Assembly (NCBI GenBank): GCA_031972475.1
Contig: DALYEP010000001.1
Coordinates: 62,001 to 126,000 of the forward strand
Length of the DNA stretch: 64,000 nt
Source of the DNA: CAIQNR01 sp031972475
GTDB lineage: Bacteria; Babelota; Babeliae; Babelales; CAIQNR01
Direction of reading: 5' to 3'
The translations under genes and the position numbers were made by a program. This document shows positions 49,963 to 58,410 of the stretch, in pieces; positions within the stretch are counted from its first letter, which is position 1; each line of letters begins with the position of its first letter. Under the pieces are notes generated by a model. That model saw only the letters and a list, made by a program, of their open reading frames with translations, had not been told where the DNA came from and did no database searches.

Positions 49963-50640
49963 AGATTTTTACTCTGCAAATATAAGCCCTGAAGGTATTT
50001 TTATCTAAAGTTGTTTTAATTTTTTCTAATTGAGCAATAATTTTTTCTAATTCAATAAATTCTCTATCTTCAAAGTCTTTTGTTTTTTATCGATAAGTGC
50101 TTTGTAATTATCAATCTCATATTGATTAAAACATATGTGGCCAATAAGTATTTTAGCTCTTTCTTAGCAGCAACAATTGGATTATCTAAAGCGTTTTTTT
50201 CATATTTATCTTTAATAGTAAGTATCTGCTTGTGCATCAAGAAGTAGTTTTGTAACAGATTCCACAATTTGTGGTTATTAAAGCTGTGTGTTCATTAGTT
50301 TCTTGAGCATCAACATTTGGTTTAGTTCAGTATTTTAATAATTCTTTTACTAAAAGTTTTTATAAGTAGTATTGAATTAGATTTATCAATCTTTCTATCA
50401 ATCCAGATGTACGGAGATTTATGATCAAGAATTTGTTTTATCTTTTTTATAATTTCAGCAGCCAAATTCCGATCATTTATTGTGTGAATCGTTTCTAAAT
50501 TAGTGAGTAGTTTATTTGTATGAGGGTGATGAAATTAGGAATAATTTTTTTTAAAAATCTTGCAAAAGGTCTTTGTTTTTTAAGATATTTTGAATTAATT
50601 AATTTTTTTGAATTTAATATTTCATTAGTAGGAAATTTTT
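49961..50640 (-). pseudogene. Decayed ankyrin-repeat protein gene
   Basis: No frame is open through this 680-base stretch, but minus-strand pieces in successive frames join into one protein-like sequence. In order they read NEILNSKKLINSKYLKKQRP, NLAAEIIKKIKQILDHKSPY, then an ankyrin unit (LVKELLKY, stop, TKPNVDAQETNEHTALI). A second unit ESVTKLLLDAQADT continues into IKDKYEKNALD after a frameshift. The end is DFEDREFIELEKIIAQLEKI up to a stop at 49961. The pieces PNVDAQETNEHTAL and VTKLLLDAQADT match the ankyrin consensus. At least four frameshifts and one in-frame stop are needed, so the gene is dead. A start or signal peptide is not clear. Confidence 0.75.
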
Positions 50641-51384
50641 ATGAAAAAAATAATTCTTTTTAGTTTGTTTTTACCATTGTATAGTATTGGTTTTAAGATT
50701 AAAAAACCTGAAATTTTTAGTCAAATTAAAGATCAATATAGATTCAATATCGAAACAAGATATAGAAAGGGTCTAAAACCAAAGCGGGACGATGTTTCTA
50801 GTAGAGATTTTGAAGCTTTAAATAATATAAATAAATATCGTTTTGAAAAATTTGTAAAGGAAGAACATTATAGAGGGGATAGATCTAATAACAAAATAGA
50901 ATCATTTTCTCCCCAAAGATTTAATGATGCAGTATACCGCATTCGTAATATTGGTTCTGCATTTAGTGCACCATTTCAAGTTCTTAGTCAAAAAACTTTA
51001 GGTACTTTTAAACAGGAAAAAGAAGGACAGGCCAAAGTAAGGAAAGAAAAACAAGAAGAATTAGAAAAAGAAAAAAAATGGCGAGAAGAAGAACCAAAGA
51101 GGAAGCAAGAAGAAGCAGAGAGGAAGCAAGAAGAAGCAAAGAGGAAACAAGAAGAAGCAAAGAGGAAACAAGAAGAAGAAGCAAAGAAATATACTCCATA
51201 TGAAAACTTGGCTATTTTATTAAAATTGCCAAAAAACGCTAGTGAAAGTGATATTAAAAAAGCTTATAAAAAATATATTGTAGAGAATCATCCGGATAAA
51301 CTTATGGATAAAACACCAGAAGAACAAACAGCAGCGCTCGAGAAAATGCAAGAAATTAATAGTTTATATAATATAATAAAATGA
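50641..51384 (+). CDS. Secreted protein with C-terminal J domain
   Basis: MKKIILFSLFLPLYSIG is a signal peptide. The next ~110 residues are basic with no known domain. Residues ~125-180 are a charged coiled coil built of 7-residue repeats (RKQEEAK). Residues ~184-247 form a J domain: YENLAILLKLPKNASESDI, KKAYKKYIVENHPDKL with an intact HPD, and EKMQEINSLYNII. J domains stimulate Hsp70 ATPase, which exists only where ATP and an Hsp70 are present. An exported J protein therefore suggests action on a host Hsp70 (inference). It differs fully from the housekeeping DnaJ at 33794. GTAGGAAATTTTT precedes the ATG. Confidence 0.85.
   Translation: MKKIILFSLFLPLYSIGFKIKKPEIFSQIKDQYRFNIETRYRKGLKPKRDDVSSRDFEALNNINKYRFEKFVKEEHYRGDRSNNKIESFSPQRFNDAVYRIRNIGSAFSAPFQVLSQKTLGTFKQEKEGQAKVRKEKQEELEKEKKWREEEPKRKQEEAERKQEEAKRKQEEAKRKQEEEAKKYTPYENLAILLKLPKNASESDIKKAYKKYIVENHPDKLMDKTPEEQTAALEKMQEINSLYNIIK
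51098..51181 (+). repeat. 21-base tandem repeat, about four copies, in the J-domain protein gene
   Basis: Units start at 51098, 51119, 51140 and 51161 and differ only at single bases. Each encodes a seven-residue coiled-coil heptad (RKQEEAK type). Copy number could vary by slippage without breaking the frame. Confidence 0.85.
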
Positions 51385-51400
51385 GTATAAATTATTGTAT

Positions 51401-51429
51401 AAAAAGGACTTTTTACAGGGTCCTTTTTA
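51401..51429 (+). terminator. Terminator of the J-domain protein gene
   Basis: AAAAAGGAC (51401-51409) pairs with GTCCTTTTT (51420-51428) around a ten-base loop. Confidence 0.8.
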
Positions 51430-51432
51430 TAT

Positions 51433-51460
51433 TTGAACTGCATTTTTTCTATATTATAGT
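51433..51460 (+). promoter_or_regulatory. Putative promoter for lysS
   Basis: TTGAAC (51433-51438), 16 bases, then TATAGT (51455-51460). The leader of about 85 bases ends in TCTCCGGAGA (51534-51543), a palindrome that contains the GGAG ribosome binding site of lysS. Confidence 0.5.
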
Positions 51461-51550
51461 CCTTATAATTTCTTTAATAAAAATAATAACCGGATATACT
51501 AGTTTTATACTATTTCATCAATCATATTCTAGATCTCCGGAGACCTTATT

Positions 51551-53050
51551 ATGGCGATAGATAAAGAAAATCTTATATTTAATGGTAATCAAGATGCATC
51601 GCAAGAGCATCACATTCGTGTTGAAAAAGTAAAAAAATTACGAGCGATGGGTATAGAACCTTGGCCGGCACAAAAAGAGGTTAATGCAACAACAGAACAA
51701 GTGTTAGCTTCTTATGATGCAGGCGCAACTCAAGAGTACACGATTTCTGGAAGGATTGTTGCTTTACGTGCTCATGGTAAAAGCACTTTTGCAAAGTTGC
51801 AAGATCGATCTGGCCAATTACAAGTTTATTTTAAAGAAGATGTGATTGGTGAAAATGCGTTTATTATGTTGCATGAATATATCGATCTTGGTGATATTAT
51901 TTGGGTACGAGGAACTCCATTTATTACTAAAACAGGAGAAGTGACTCTTAAAGTAGAAGAGTTTGAGTTGTTGAGTAAATGCTTACATCCACTACCTGAA
52001 AAATTCCATGGAATTTCTGATGTAGAGATTAGATATCGTCAGCGCTATTTAGACTTGATTAGTGATCAAGAGCGTAAAAAGAAATTTGTAGTTCGTTCAA
52101 AATTGATTAGTGGAATACGTCAATTTTTAGAAAGCCATGATTTTATAGAAGTAGAAACTCCTATGCTTCATCCTATTCCTGGTGGTGCTGTAGCAAAGCC
52201 ATTTATTACCAAACATAATGCACTTGGGTCTGATTTTTATCTTCGCATTGCTCCAGAATTGTATCTTAAGCGATTAGTAGTTGGTGGGTTTGAACGTGTG
52301 TATGAAATTAACCGTAATTTTAGAAATGAAGGTGTTTCTACGCGACATAATCCAGAATTTACTATGCTTGAGTTTTACTTAGCTCATCATGATTATAAGT
52401 ATATGATGAATTTTGTAGAAGAATTATTTAGATCAGTGATTATCAAATCATGTGGATCAACACTTGCTCCTTTTGGAGATCATGTTATTGATTTTGGTAA
52501 ACCATTTGCTCGCATAAATGTTCAAACAGCTATTACATCTTATAGTAATTATACTATTGAAGATATAGCTCCAGATGCTATTGATGCTACGCTTATAAAA
52601 GCACAAGTACATATTGCAAATAAAGATGCGAGTTATGCTCAAAAATTATTTTCTTTATTTGAAGAAGTTGCTGAATCGAAACTTATTCAACCAACTTTTT
52701 TAATAGATTTTCCTGTTGAAATGTCTCCTCTTGCAAAGCGGGATTTTGAAAATCCAACTGTAGTTGGAAGATTTGAGTTGTTTATTGCAGGTATGGAACT
52801 TGCAAATGGATTTAATGAGCTTAATGATCCTTTTGATCAAGCAGAGCGTTTTCAAGAACAAGTAAAAAATAGAGATTCAGGTGATGATGAAGCGCATCAT
52901 TATGATGCAGATTTTATTAAAGCACTTGAGCATGGCCTTCCTCCAACAGTTGGTTGTGGTATTGGTATCGACCGTCTTGCAATGCTTCTTACTAATACAA
53001 CATCTATTAAAGATGTTATTTTATTCCCTACATTAAAACGTAGAGATTAA
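51551..53050 (+). CDS. lysS: Lysyl-tRNA synthetase, class II
   Basis: This cytosolic enzyme charges tRNA-Lys. The N-terminal OB-fold anticodon domain (YTISGRIVALRAHGKSTFAK) is followed by the class II core. Motif 1 is in FIEVETPMLHPIPGGAVAKP, motif 2 in NRNFRNEGVSTRHNPEFTML and motif 3 in GCGIGIDRLAMLLTN. EMSPLAKRD and GMELANGFNELNDP are lysyl-specific. At 499 residues it is full length. GGAG lies in a palindrome before the ATG. It is followed by a DJ-1 family gene. Confidence 0.97.
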   Translation: MAIDKENLIFNGNQDASQEHHIRVEKVKKLRAMGIEPWPAQKEVNATTEQVLASYDAGATQEYTISGRIVALRAHGKSTFAKLQDRSGQLQVYFKEDVIGENAFIMLHEYIDLGDIIWVRGTPFITKTGEVTLKVEEFELLSKCLHPLPEKFHGISDVEIRYRQRYLDLISDQERKKKFVVRSKLISGIRQFLESHDFIEVETPMLHPIPGGAVAKPFITKHNALGSDFYLRIAPELYLKRLVVGGFERVYEINRNFRNEGVSTRHNPEFTMLEFYLAHHDYKYMMNFVEELFRSVIIKSCGSTLAPFGDHVIDFGKPFARINVQTAITSYSNYTIEDIAPDAIDATLIKAQVHIANKDASYAQKLFSLFEEVAESKLIQPTFLIDFPVEMSPLAKRDFENPTVVGRFELFIAGMELANGFNELNDPFDQAERFQEQVKNRDSGDDEAHHYDADFIKALEHGLPPTVGCGIGIDRLAMLLTNTTSIKDVILFPTLKRRD

Positions 53051-53117
53051 TAAAATAAGTAGAACTTTGTTATTTTAGTTAAAGATATTTTATTTAAACT
53101 GAGTCAAAGAAGAAGTA

Positions 53118-53651
53118 ATGCAAAAAAAAGTAGCGCTTGTTATAGCAAGTGAAGGTTTTCAAGAATATGAATACCAAGAGACGCGAACAATTATCGAAAA
53201 CGCTGGATATAAAGTATCTATAGTTTCTGATAAAGATGGGATTGCCATTGGACATGATGGAATGCACGTTGTTGTTGATAGTGATATAGCTCATGTCAAT
53301 TCAATTGAATATGTAGGGTTATATCTTATTGGAGGTTCAGGAACAATGAGTTGTCTTGATAATTCTATGATGTACAAAGTTCTTAATGAGGTTTTTGCAA
53401 TTAATATTTCTTATGGTGCTATTTGTTTGGCCCCTCGGGTGCTTGCTAAAGCTCAAGTTTTAAGGAATAAGCAAGCAACTGGTTGGGATGGAGATGGCCA
53501 ACTAAAAGACATATTTCAAAAAAATCATGTTATTCCTGTTCAAAAGTCTGTTGTTGTTGATGGTAATGTAATTACTGCAAATGGACCTTCAGCTGCTCAA
53601 GACTTTGGATTAGCAATTATTGAAAAACTTTCAGAAAAAAATAAGAAATAA
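53118..53651 (+). CDS. DJ-1/PfpI family protein
   Basis: The 177-residue class I glutamine-amidotransferase-like fold shows VALVIASEGFQEYEYQETR with the conserved Glu, and the nucleophile elbow SYGAICLAPRVLAKA with Cys. TANGPSAAQDFGLAIIEKL closes the fold. Members act as protein/nucleotide deglycases, chaperones or proteases, and the assignments are debated. The residue after the Cys is Leu where His is usual, which removes the PfpI-type catalytic His. A DJ-1-like or YhbO-like role cannot be separated. AAGAAGTA precedes the ATG. recJ starts 13 bases later. Confidence 0.88.
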   Translation: MQKKVALVIASEGFQEYEYQETRTIIENAGYKVSIVSDKDGIAIGHDGMHVVVDSDIAHVNSIEYVGLYLIGGSGTMSCLDNSMMYKVLNEVFAINISYGAICLAPRVLAKAQVLRNKQATGWDGDGQLKDIFQKNHVIPVQKSVVVDGNVITANGPSAAQDFGLAIIEKLSEKNKK

Positions 53652-53664
53652 GCATAAGGATTAT

Positions 53665-55407
53665 ATGGTGCAAAATCTTAAGGGTACAAAACAAGGCGTG
53701 AAGTATATTTGGAAGTTGCCTATTTTTGATTCTGAAAAAAATTTAGATATTGCAGCATCATATACACTTTCTATTCCTCTTGCTCAAACTTTAGTGACTC
53801 GTGGTTATAAAGAAAAAGATAGTATAGAAAAATATTTATTTAGTTCTTACGAACAAGATGTTGCAGCTGCTTATATAATGAAAGATGCTCAAAAAGCAGT
53901 TGATCGTATTATTAAAGCAATTGATGAAGGTGAAAAAATTCTTATTATAGGCGACTATGATGTTGATGGTATTACTTCATCATCGCTTATGATGTCAGCT
54001 TTATTACCATTAGGCGCAAATGTTAATTTTTATATCCCTCATCGTGTAAAAGAGGGATATGGCCTTTCTGAAACAATAGTTAATCGCGCTGCAGATAATA
54101 ATTATAAAGTTCTTATAACAGTAGATAATGGGATTACTGCTTTTGGTCCTGCAGATATTGCAAAAAAAAGAGGCGTAGATTTAATTATTACTGATCATCA
54201 TAGGCCGCATGATCATCTTCCTGATGCATATGCAATTGTTAATCCTCATCAACATGATTGTCCGTATCCTTTTAAGGATTTTGCAGGTGTGGGTGTTATT
54301 TTTAAAGTACTTTCTTTGTTGTATGAAAAAAAGAATGTTTCTTTACCAAATAAAACGTATGAGTTGCTTTTGCTTGGTACAGTTGCTGATGTGGTTCCAT
54401 TACTTGGAGAAAATAGGTTTTGGGTTCGTTATGGATTGAATTATACTTCTCAAAATGAAAGTTTATCTCTTCAAGTACTTAAACATCATGGTAAATGTTC
54501 TGATAAAAAATTATCTGCTACTGATATTGGTTTTAAAATTACACCACAAATTAATGCTTTAGGTAGGTTAGAAGATCCTCGTCAAGGCGTAAGTTTTTTA
54601 CTTGGGTCTGATAAACAAGAAACTGAAAGAATAGGAACAGTTCTTTTTCAGTTAAATGAAACTCGTAAAGATATTGAACGTAAAATTTTTGAAAGTGTTG
54701 ATGCTCTTGTACAGAATGGAACAATCGATATTACTAAAGAGCGTTGCATTTTGGCTGCATCATCAGATTGGCCACCTGGTGTAATAGGATTAGTTGCTTC
54801 TCGTTTAGTTGCAAAATATGGTCGGCCAACAATGCTTTTTCATATTACTAAATCAAAAGCAAAAGGGTCATGCCGCTCTATTCCTGCATGTAATATTTTT
54901 AATTTGCTTGAAAAGAATAAAGATTTGCTAGATCAATTTGGTGGTCATGCAATGGCAGCAGGTCTTTCTCTTGAAAAAGATAAGCTACAGGATTTAAAAG
55001 CTCGTTTTGAAAATGATTTATCAAATCTTTTAACAGTAGAAGATTTGCAGCAAACATTGGTATGTGATGCTTTTTTGGGGATGGGGGATGTTTCTGCAAA
55101 ATTAATGCATGATATGCAATTGTTTGAGCCATTTGGAGCGCAAAATAATCAACCAATTTTTTATATGGAAGGGGTTTCTCTTGTAGGAACTCCTACACTT
55201 TTAAAAGATTTGCATGTTAAATGTATGGTTTTTGCAGAAGGTGTTATAAAACCATTAGTTTTTTTTAATAGACCCGATATTTATCCATTGTTATTAGATC
55301 AAAAAGAAGAGCCTTTTTCTATTGCAGTACAAGTAAGTGAAAATTCTTGGAACGGTAGAACAACGGTAGAGTTATATGGACTTGATATTGCGGATCTTAA
55401 AAAGTAA
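53665..55407 (+). CDS. recJ: Single-stranded-DNA exonuclease RecJ
   Basis: RecJ degrades ssDNA 5'-3' in recombination and mismatch repair. The ATG at 53665 follows AAGGA; an earlier in-frame ATG at 53620 lies inside the preceding gene. The DHH motifs are complete: IIGDYDVDGITSSSLM, VTVDNGI-type ITVDNGITA, and ITDHHRPHDHLPDAYAIVNP. The DHHA1 part has FGGHAMAAGLSLEKDK, then the C-terminal OB fold. The product has 580 residues, normal for RecJ. cmk begins 25 bases downstream. Confidence 0.95.
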   Translation: MVQNLKGTKQGVKYIWKLPIFDSEKNLDIAASYTLSIPLAQTLVTRGYKEKDSIEKYLFSSYEQDVAAAYIMKDAQKAVDRIIKAIDEGEKILIIGDYDVDGITSSSLMMSALLPLGANVNFYIPHRVKEGYGLSETIVNRAADNNYKVLITVDNGITAFGPADIAKKRGVDLIITDHHRPHDHLPDAYAIVNPHQHDCPYPFKDFAGVGVIFKVLSLLYEKKNVSLPNKTYELLLLGTVADVVPLLGENRFWVRYGLNYTSQNESLSLQVLKHHGKCSDKKLSATDIGFKITPQINALGRLEDPRQGVSFLLGSDKQETERIGTVLFQLNETRKDIERKIFESVDALVQNGTIDITKERCILAASSDWPPGVIGLVASRLVAKYGRPTMLFHITKSKAKGSCRSIPACNIFNLLEKNKDLLDQFGGHAMAAGLSLEKDKLQDLKARFENDLSNLLTVEDLQQTLVCDAFLGMGDVSAKLMHDMQLFEPFGAQNNQPIFYMEGVSLVGTPTLLKDLHVKCMVFAEGVIKPLVFFNRPDIYPLLLDQKEEPFSIAVQVSENSWNGRTTVELYGLDIADLKK

Positions 55408-55432
55408 CTACTTCAAAGAAAGGCATTGTATT

Positions 55433-56122
55433 ATGATAATTACTATTGATGGCCCAACAGCAAGTGGAAAATCTTCGGTAGCAAAAGCTCTTGCAGAAAA
55501 ATTAGGTTGGTATTATTTAAATACGGGTATGTTGTATAGGTCTGTTACGTATTTACTTATTACACGGTACCATTATTCATCTGAAGATTTAACTCACGTT
55601 GATCCAAAAGATCTTGCAGCGTGTACAGATCATAGTCGTTTTTCTTATCATTATGATGCAGTGCAAGGAGTAGAAATTTTATATGATGATAGTGATATTA
55701 CTCCTTTTTTAAAAGATGCAACTATAGATGAAGCGGTTTGTTTGATTTCTCCACAACCATATTTACGTGAAGCTATGTGTGAATTTCAGCGTCAACTTGC
55801 TCAGCAGTATGATGTTGTAACAGATGGAAGAGATACTGGTTCTGTTGTATTTCCTCAAGCAGAATATAAATTTTTTTTAACAGCATCGCTTGATATTCGT
55901 GGTTTGCGTTGGCAAAAAGACCAACAAAGAAGAGGTAATATATATTCTCTTGAAGAATGTAAAAAACGTATTGCTTTTCGTGATGCAAAGGATTCAGAAA
56001 GAGGTCATTCTCCGCTTCTTATTCCTCAGGGTGGCATTGTTATTGATAATACTGCATTAGATTTTAATCAAACAATTAATGCTTTTTTAAAATACCTTAC
56101 AAATCTTTATATAAGTAAATAA
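55433..56122 (+). CDS. cmk: Cytidylate kinase
   Basis: Cmk phosphorylates CMP and dCMP with ATP. The ATG at 55433 follows AAAGG and gives the family start MIITIDGPTASGKSSVAKAL with the P-loop. Further blocks are YYLNTGMLYRSVTYL, VTDGRDTGSVVFPQAEYKFF, LTASLDIRGLRWQKDQQRRG and RDAKDSERGHSPL. The 229-residue length is normal. Together with pyrG (56546) and the UTP pool it supplies CTP. recJ and cmk are probably one transcript, ended by the hairpin at 56121. Confidence 0.95.
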   Translation: MIITIDGPTASGKSSVAKALAEKLGWYYLNTGMLYRSVTYLLITRYHYSSEDLTHVDPKDLAACTDHSRFSYHYDAVQGVEILYDDSDITPFLKDATIDEAVCLISPQPYLREAMCEFQRQLAQQYDVVTDGRDTGSVVFPQAEYKFFLTASLDIRGLRWQKDQQRRGNIYSLEECKKRIAFRDAKDSERGHSPLLIPQGGIVIDNTALDFNQTINAFLKYLTNLYISK

Positions 56123-56150
56123 AGGCGCCATAAAGACGCCTTTTAATTTT
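56121..56150 (+). terminator. Terminator of cmk
   Basis: AAAGGCG (56121-56127) pairs with CGCCTTT (56137-56143), followed by AATTTT. It overlaps the cmk stop codon. Confidence 0.75.
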
Positions 56151-56163
56151 TTCATGTTGCTTT

Positions 56164-56400
56164 TTATGAAATTCTTGGCATAAATCCTGTTGATTTAAAT
56201 GCTGCTGCTGCTTGTTTTGCACGTAGAGCATTCCTATTAAGTTCTTGAGAGTAAGGGGCTTTGCCTTTTTTAATAATTATTCCTTTTTCTTTGCATGGCC
56301 CACAGTAAGATTTTCTTTTTTTATTGTACCAAAGAGCAATAGCAAGAATAATTACTGCAGGAATCCAATATTTTTTTATAATATTTAAATATTTTTTCAT
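56164..56400 (-). CDS. Small single-span membrane protein, 78 residues
   Basis: MKKYLNIIKKYWIPAVIILAIALWY gives one membrane helix, followed by a basic tail with a CGPC pair (YCGPCKEKG) and an Ala-rich helix (NRNALRAKQAAAAFKSTGFM). CGPC is the thioredoxin active-site tetrapeptide, but no thioredoxin fold fits 50 residues, so it is more likely a metal-binding or chance pair. The ATG is preceded by AAAGGAGTTTTTT. Unknown function. Confidence 0.7.
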   Translation of the reverse strand: MKKYLNIIKKYWIPAVIILAIALWYNKKRKSYCGPCKEKGIIIKKGKAPYSQELNRNALRAKQAAAAFKSTGFMPRIS

Positions 56401-56545
56401 AAAAAACTCCTTTGTAATATGAAAGAAATAAATCTAATATTTTTGAGATTGTTTAAGCAAGGTTGAGTAAAGGGAATATAGTTTAATTATAGTATTAAGG
56501 TACTATCTTAAAGGTATAAATTTAAAAATAATAAAAGAGAGGCTT

Positions 56546-58147
56546 ATGACAAAGTATATATTTGTAACAGGTGGCGTTATTAGCTCTGTAGGTAAAGGTG
56601 TTGTTGCTGCATCACTTGGTAAAATTTTACAAAAGCGCGGTGTTAAAATCGCTATTCAAAAATTAGATCCTTATATTAATGTTGATCCAGGAACAATGTC
56701 TCCTTATCAACATGGAGAAGTTTTTGTAACTAATGATGGGGCAGAAACAGATCTTGATCTTGGTCATTACGAACGTTTTTTAGATATAAATTTAACTAAA
56801 TTTTGCAGTGTTACAGCAGGTAAGATTTATGCACAAGTTATTGATCAAGAGCGTAAAGGGAGTTATTTAGGAAAAACTATTCAGGTTATTCCTCATATTA
56901 CTCATGAAATTAAAAAAGCAATTATGCATGCAGCAGAAAGTATGCAAGCAGATGTTTTGATTGTAGAAGTTGGAGGGACAGTAGGAGATCTTGAAGGAGC
57001 TCCTTTTTTAGAAGCACTTCGGCAGATGCAATATGAGCAAGGTCAAAATAATACACTTTTTGTTCATGTAACGTGGTTGCCTTATGTTCAAGCAACCCAA
57101 GAGTTAAAAACAAAGCCATCGCAGCATTCACTTCGTGAGTTGCGTTCAATAGGTATTATTCCCGAGATAGTCATTGCTCGAGCAGATCAATTAATAGATC
57201 GTGAATTGTGTTATAAAATAGCTTCATTTTCAAATGTTCATTGTGAAAGAGTTATTCCAATTGTTACTGAAAGTAATCCATATAGAGTGCCTTTGCTTTT
57301 AGAAGAAGAAAAAATAGGCGATTATTTGGTCAATCATTTTTCATTGTTGCCATCAAAAAGAGCAGATTGGTCTGATTGGAAAATGCTTTTAGCTCAATCA
57401 ACATATAGCGCAGAAAGAAAAATTAAAATTGCATTAGTTGGTAAATATGTTGGTCTGCATGATGCGTATATTAGTGTAACAGAGGCGCTTCAACATGCTG
57501 CTTTTGAATTGATTAAAGAAATAGAAATAGTATGGGTTGATGCTGAACAGCTAACAGAAGAAAATGTTTCGCATCTTTTAGGAGATTGTAAAGGAATTAT
57601 TGTTCCAGGTGGTTTTGGGCATCGGGCAGTAGAAGGTAAGATTGTTGCTGCAAAATGGGCTCGAATACATAAAATTCCTTATTTAGGATTGTGTCTTGGT
57701 ATGCAAGTAATGTGCATAGAATTTGCACGTGAAGTTATTAATAAGGCTGCAACATCATTAGAGTTTGATGAAGATACAAAATTTCCTGTCGTAACTCTTA
57801 TGGATCAGCAAAAAAATATTATTGATAAAGGTGGTACCATGAGATTAGGTCTTTATCCGTGTAAGTTAATTGCCGGAACTAAAGCTGCATTAGCTTATCA
57901 AGATAATGGACAAGACTTGCTTATTTCTGAGCGACATAGGCATCGTTTTGAATTTAATAATAATTATAGAAAACAGCTTGAAGATGCAGGACTTATTATT
58001 TCAGGGCAATCTCCAGATGGGCAACTTGTAGAAATTATTGAGCTGCAGAATCATCCTTTTATGGTTGCGAGTCAATTTCATCCTGAATTTTTATCTCGCC
58101 CTCAAAAACCGCATCCTCTTTTTAAAGCGTTTTTGCATTCTGTTTAA
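56546..58147 (+). CDS. pyrG: CTP synthase
   Basis: PyrG aminates UTP to CTP using ATP and glutamine. The synthetase domain shows KYIFVTGGVISSVGKGVVAAS, KLDPYINVDPGTMSPYQHGE and GGTVGDLEGAPFLEALRQ. The glutamine amidotransferase domain shows PGGFGHRAVEGK, GLCLGMQVMCIEFAR with the nucleophile Cys, and SQFHPEFLSRPQKPHP with the His/Glu pair. At 533 residues it is full length. GAGAGG precedes the ATG. It ends in a long perfect inverted repeat. Confidence 0.97.
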   Translation: MTKYIFVTGGVISSVGKGVVAASLGKILQKRGVKIAIQKLDPYINVDPGTMSPYQHGEVFVTNDGAETDLDLGHYERFLDINLTKFCSVTAGKIYAQVIDQERKGSYLGKTIQVIPHITHEIKKAIMHAAESMQADVLIVEVGGTVGDLEGAPFLEALRQMQYEQGQNNTLFVHVTWLPYVQATQELKTKPSQHSLRELRSIGIIPEIVIARADQLIDRELCYKIASFSNVHCERVIPIVTESNPYRVPLLLEEEKIGDYLVNHFSLLPSKRADWSDWKMLLAQSTYSAERKIKIALVGKYVGLHDAYISVTEALQHAAFELIKEIEIVWVDAEQLTEENVSHLLGDCKGIIVPGGFGHRAVEGKIVAAKWARIHKIPYLGLCLGMQVMCIEFAREVINKAATSLEFDEDTKFPVVTLMDQQKNIIDKGGTMRLGLYPCKLIAGTKAALAYQDNGQDLLISERHRHRFEFNNNYRKQLEDAGLIISGQSPDGQLVEIIELQNHPFMVASQFHPEFLSRPQKPHPLFKAFLHSV

Positions 58148-58164
58148 GATTGAATAATAGTTTT

Positions 58165-58212
58165 AAGATATTAAAAAAGGGCTGATTAAAATCAGCCCTT
58201 TTTTAATATCTT
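58165..58212. terminator. Bidirectional terminator after pyrG
   Basis: Two perfect 22-base arms (58165-58186 and 58191-58212) surround a TAAA loop. The GC-rich inner part is AAAAGGGCTGAT/ATCAGCCCTTTT. It serves pyrG and the lipoprotein gene at 58227. Confidence 0.93.
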
Positions 58213-58226
58213 ATTTAAACAACAGA

Positions 58227-58373
58227 TTACTCTTGTTCAATAACTTCTTTAACATCTACAGATGTTGCTTCATTATTGATTATTTCAACTTCTGGTTTGT
58301 TATCTTTCTTTTTAAGACAACCAGGAAGAGCAACAAGTGTTACAGCAAGCATGAAAAAAAGATTTTTATTCAT
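58227..58373 (-). CDS. Small lipoprotein, 48 residues
   Basis: The ATG at 58373 is preceded by AGGGATT. The 48-residue translation starts MNKNLFFMLAVTLVALPGC, ending in a lipobox (LPGC) at residues 16-19. A short acidic tail follows (DNKPEVEIINNEATSVDVKE). It should be a lipid-anchored peptide of 30 residues, like the small entericidin-type lipoproteins in size only. It lies 37 bases after lon on the same strand. Function unknown. Confidence 0.7.
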   Translation of the reverse strand: MNKNLFFMLAVTLVALPGCLKKKDNKPEVEIINNEATSVDVKEVIEQE

Positions 58374-58410
58374 AGGATCAATCCCTAATATTATGTATGA
58401 ATAGTTGTTA

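Noticed and set aside
50070..50267. Minus-strand open frame as a separate small gene
   Set aside because: It is one fragment of the decayed ankyrin gene, continuing other fragments by frameshift.
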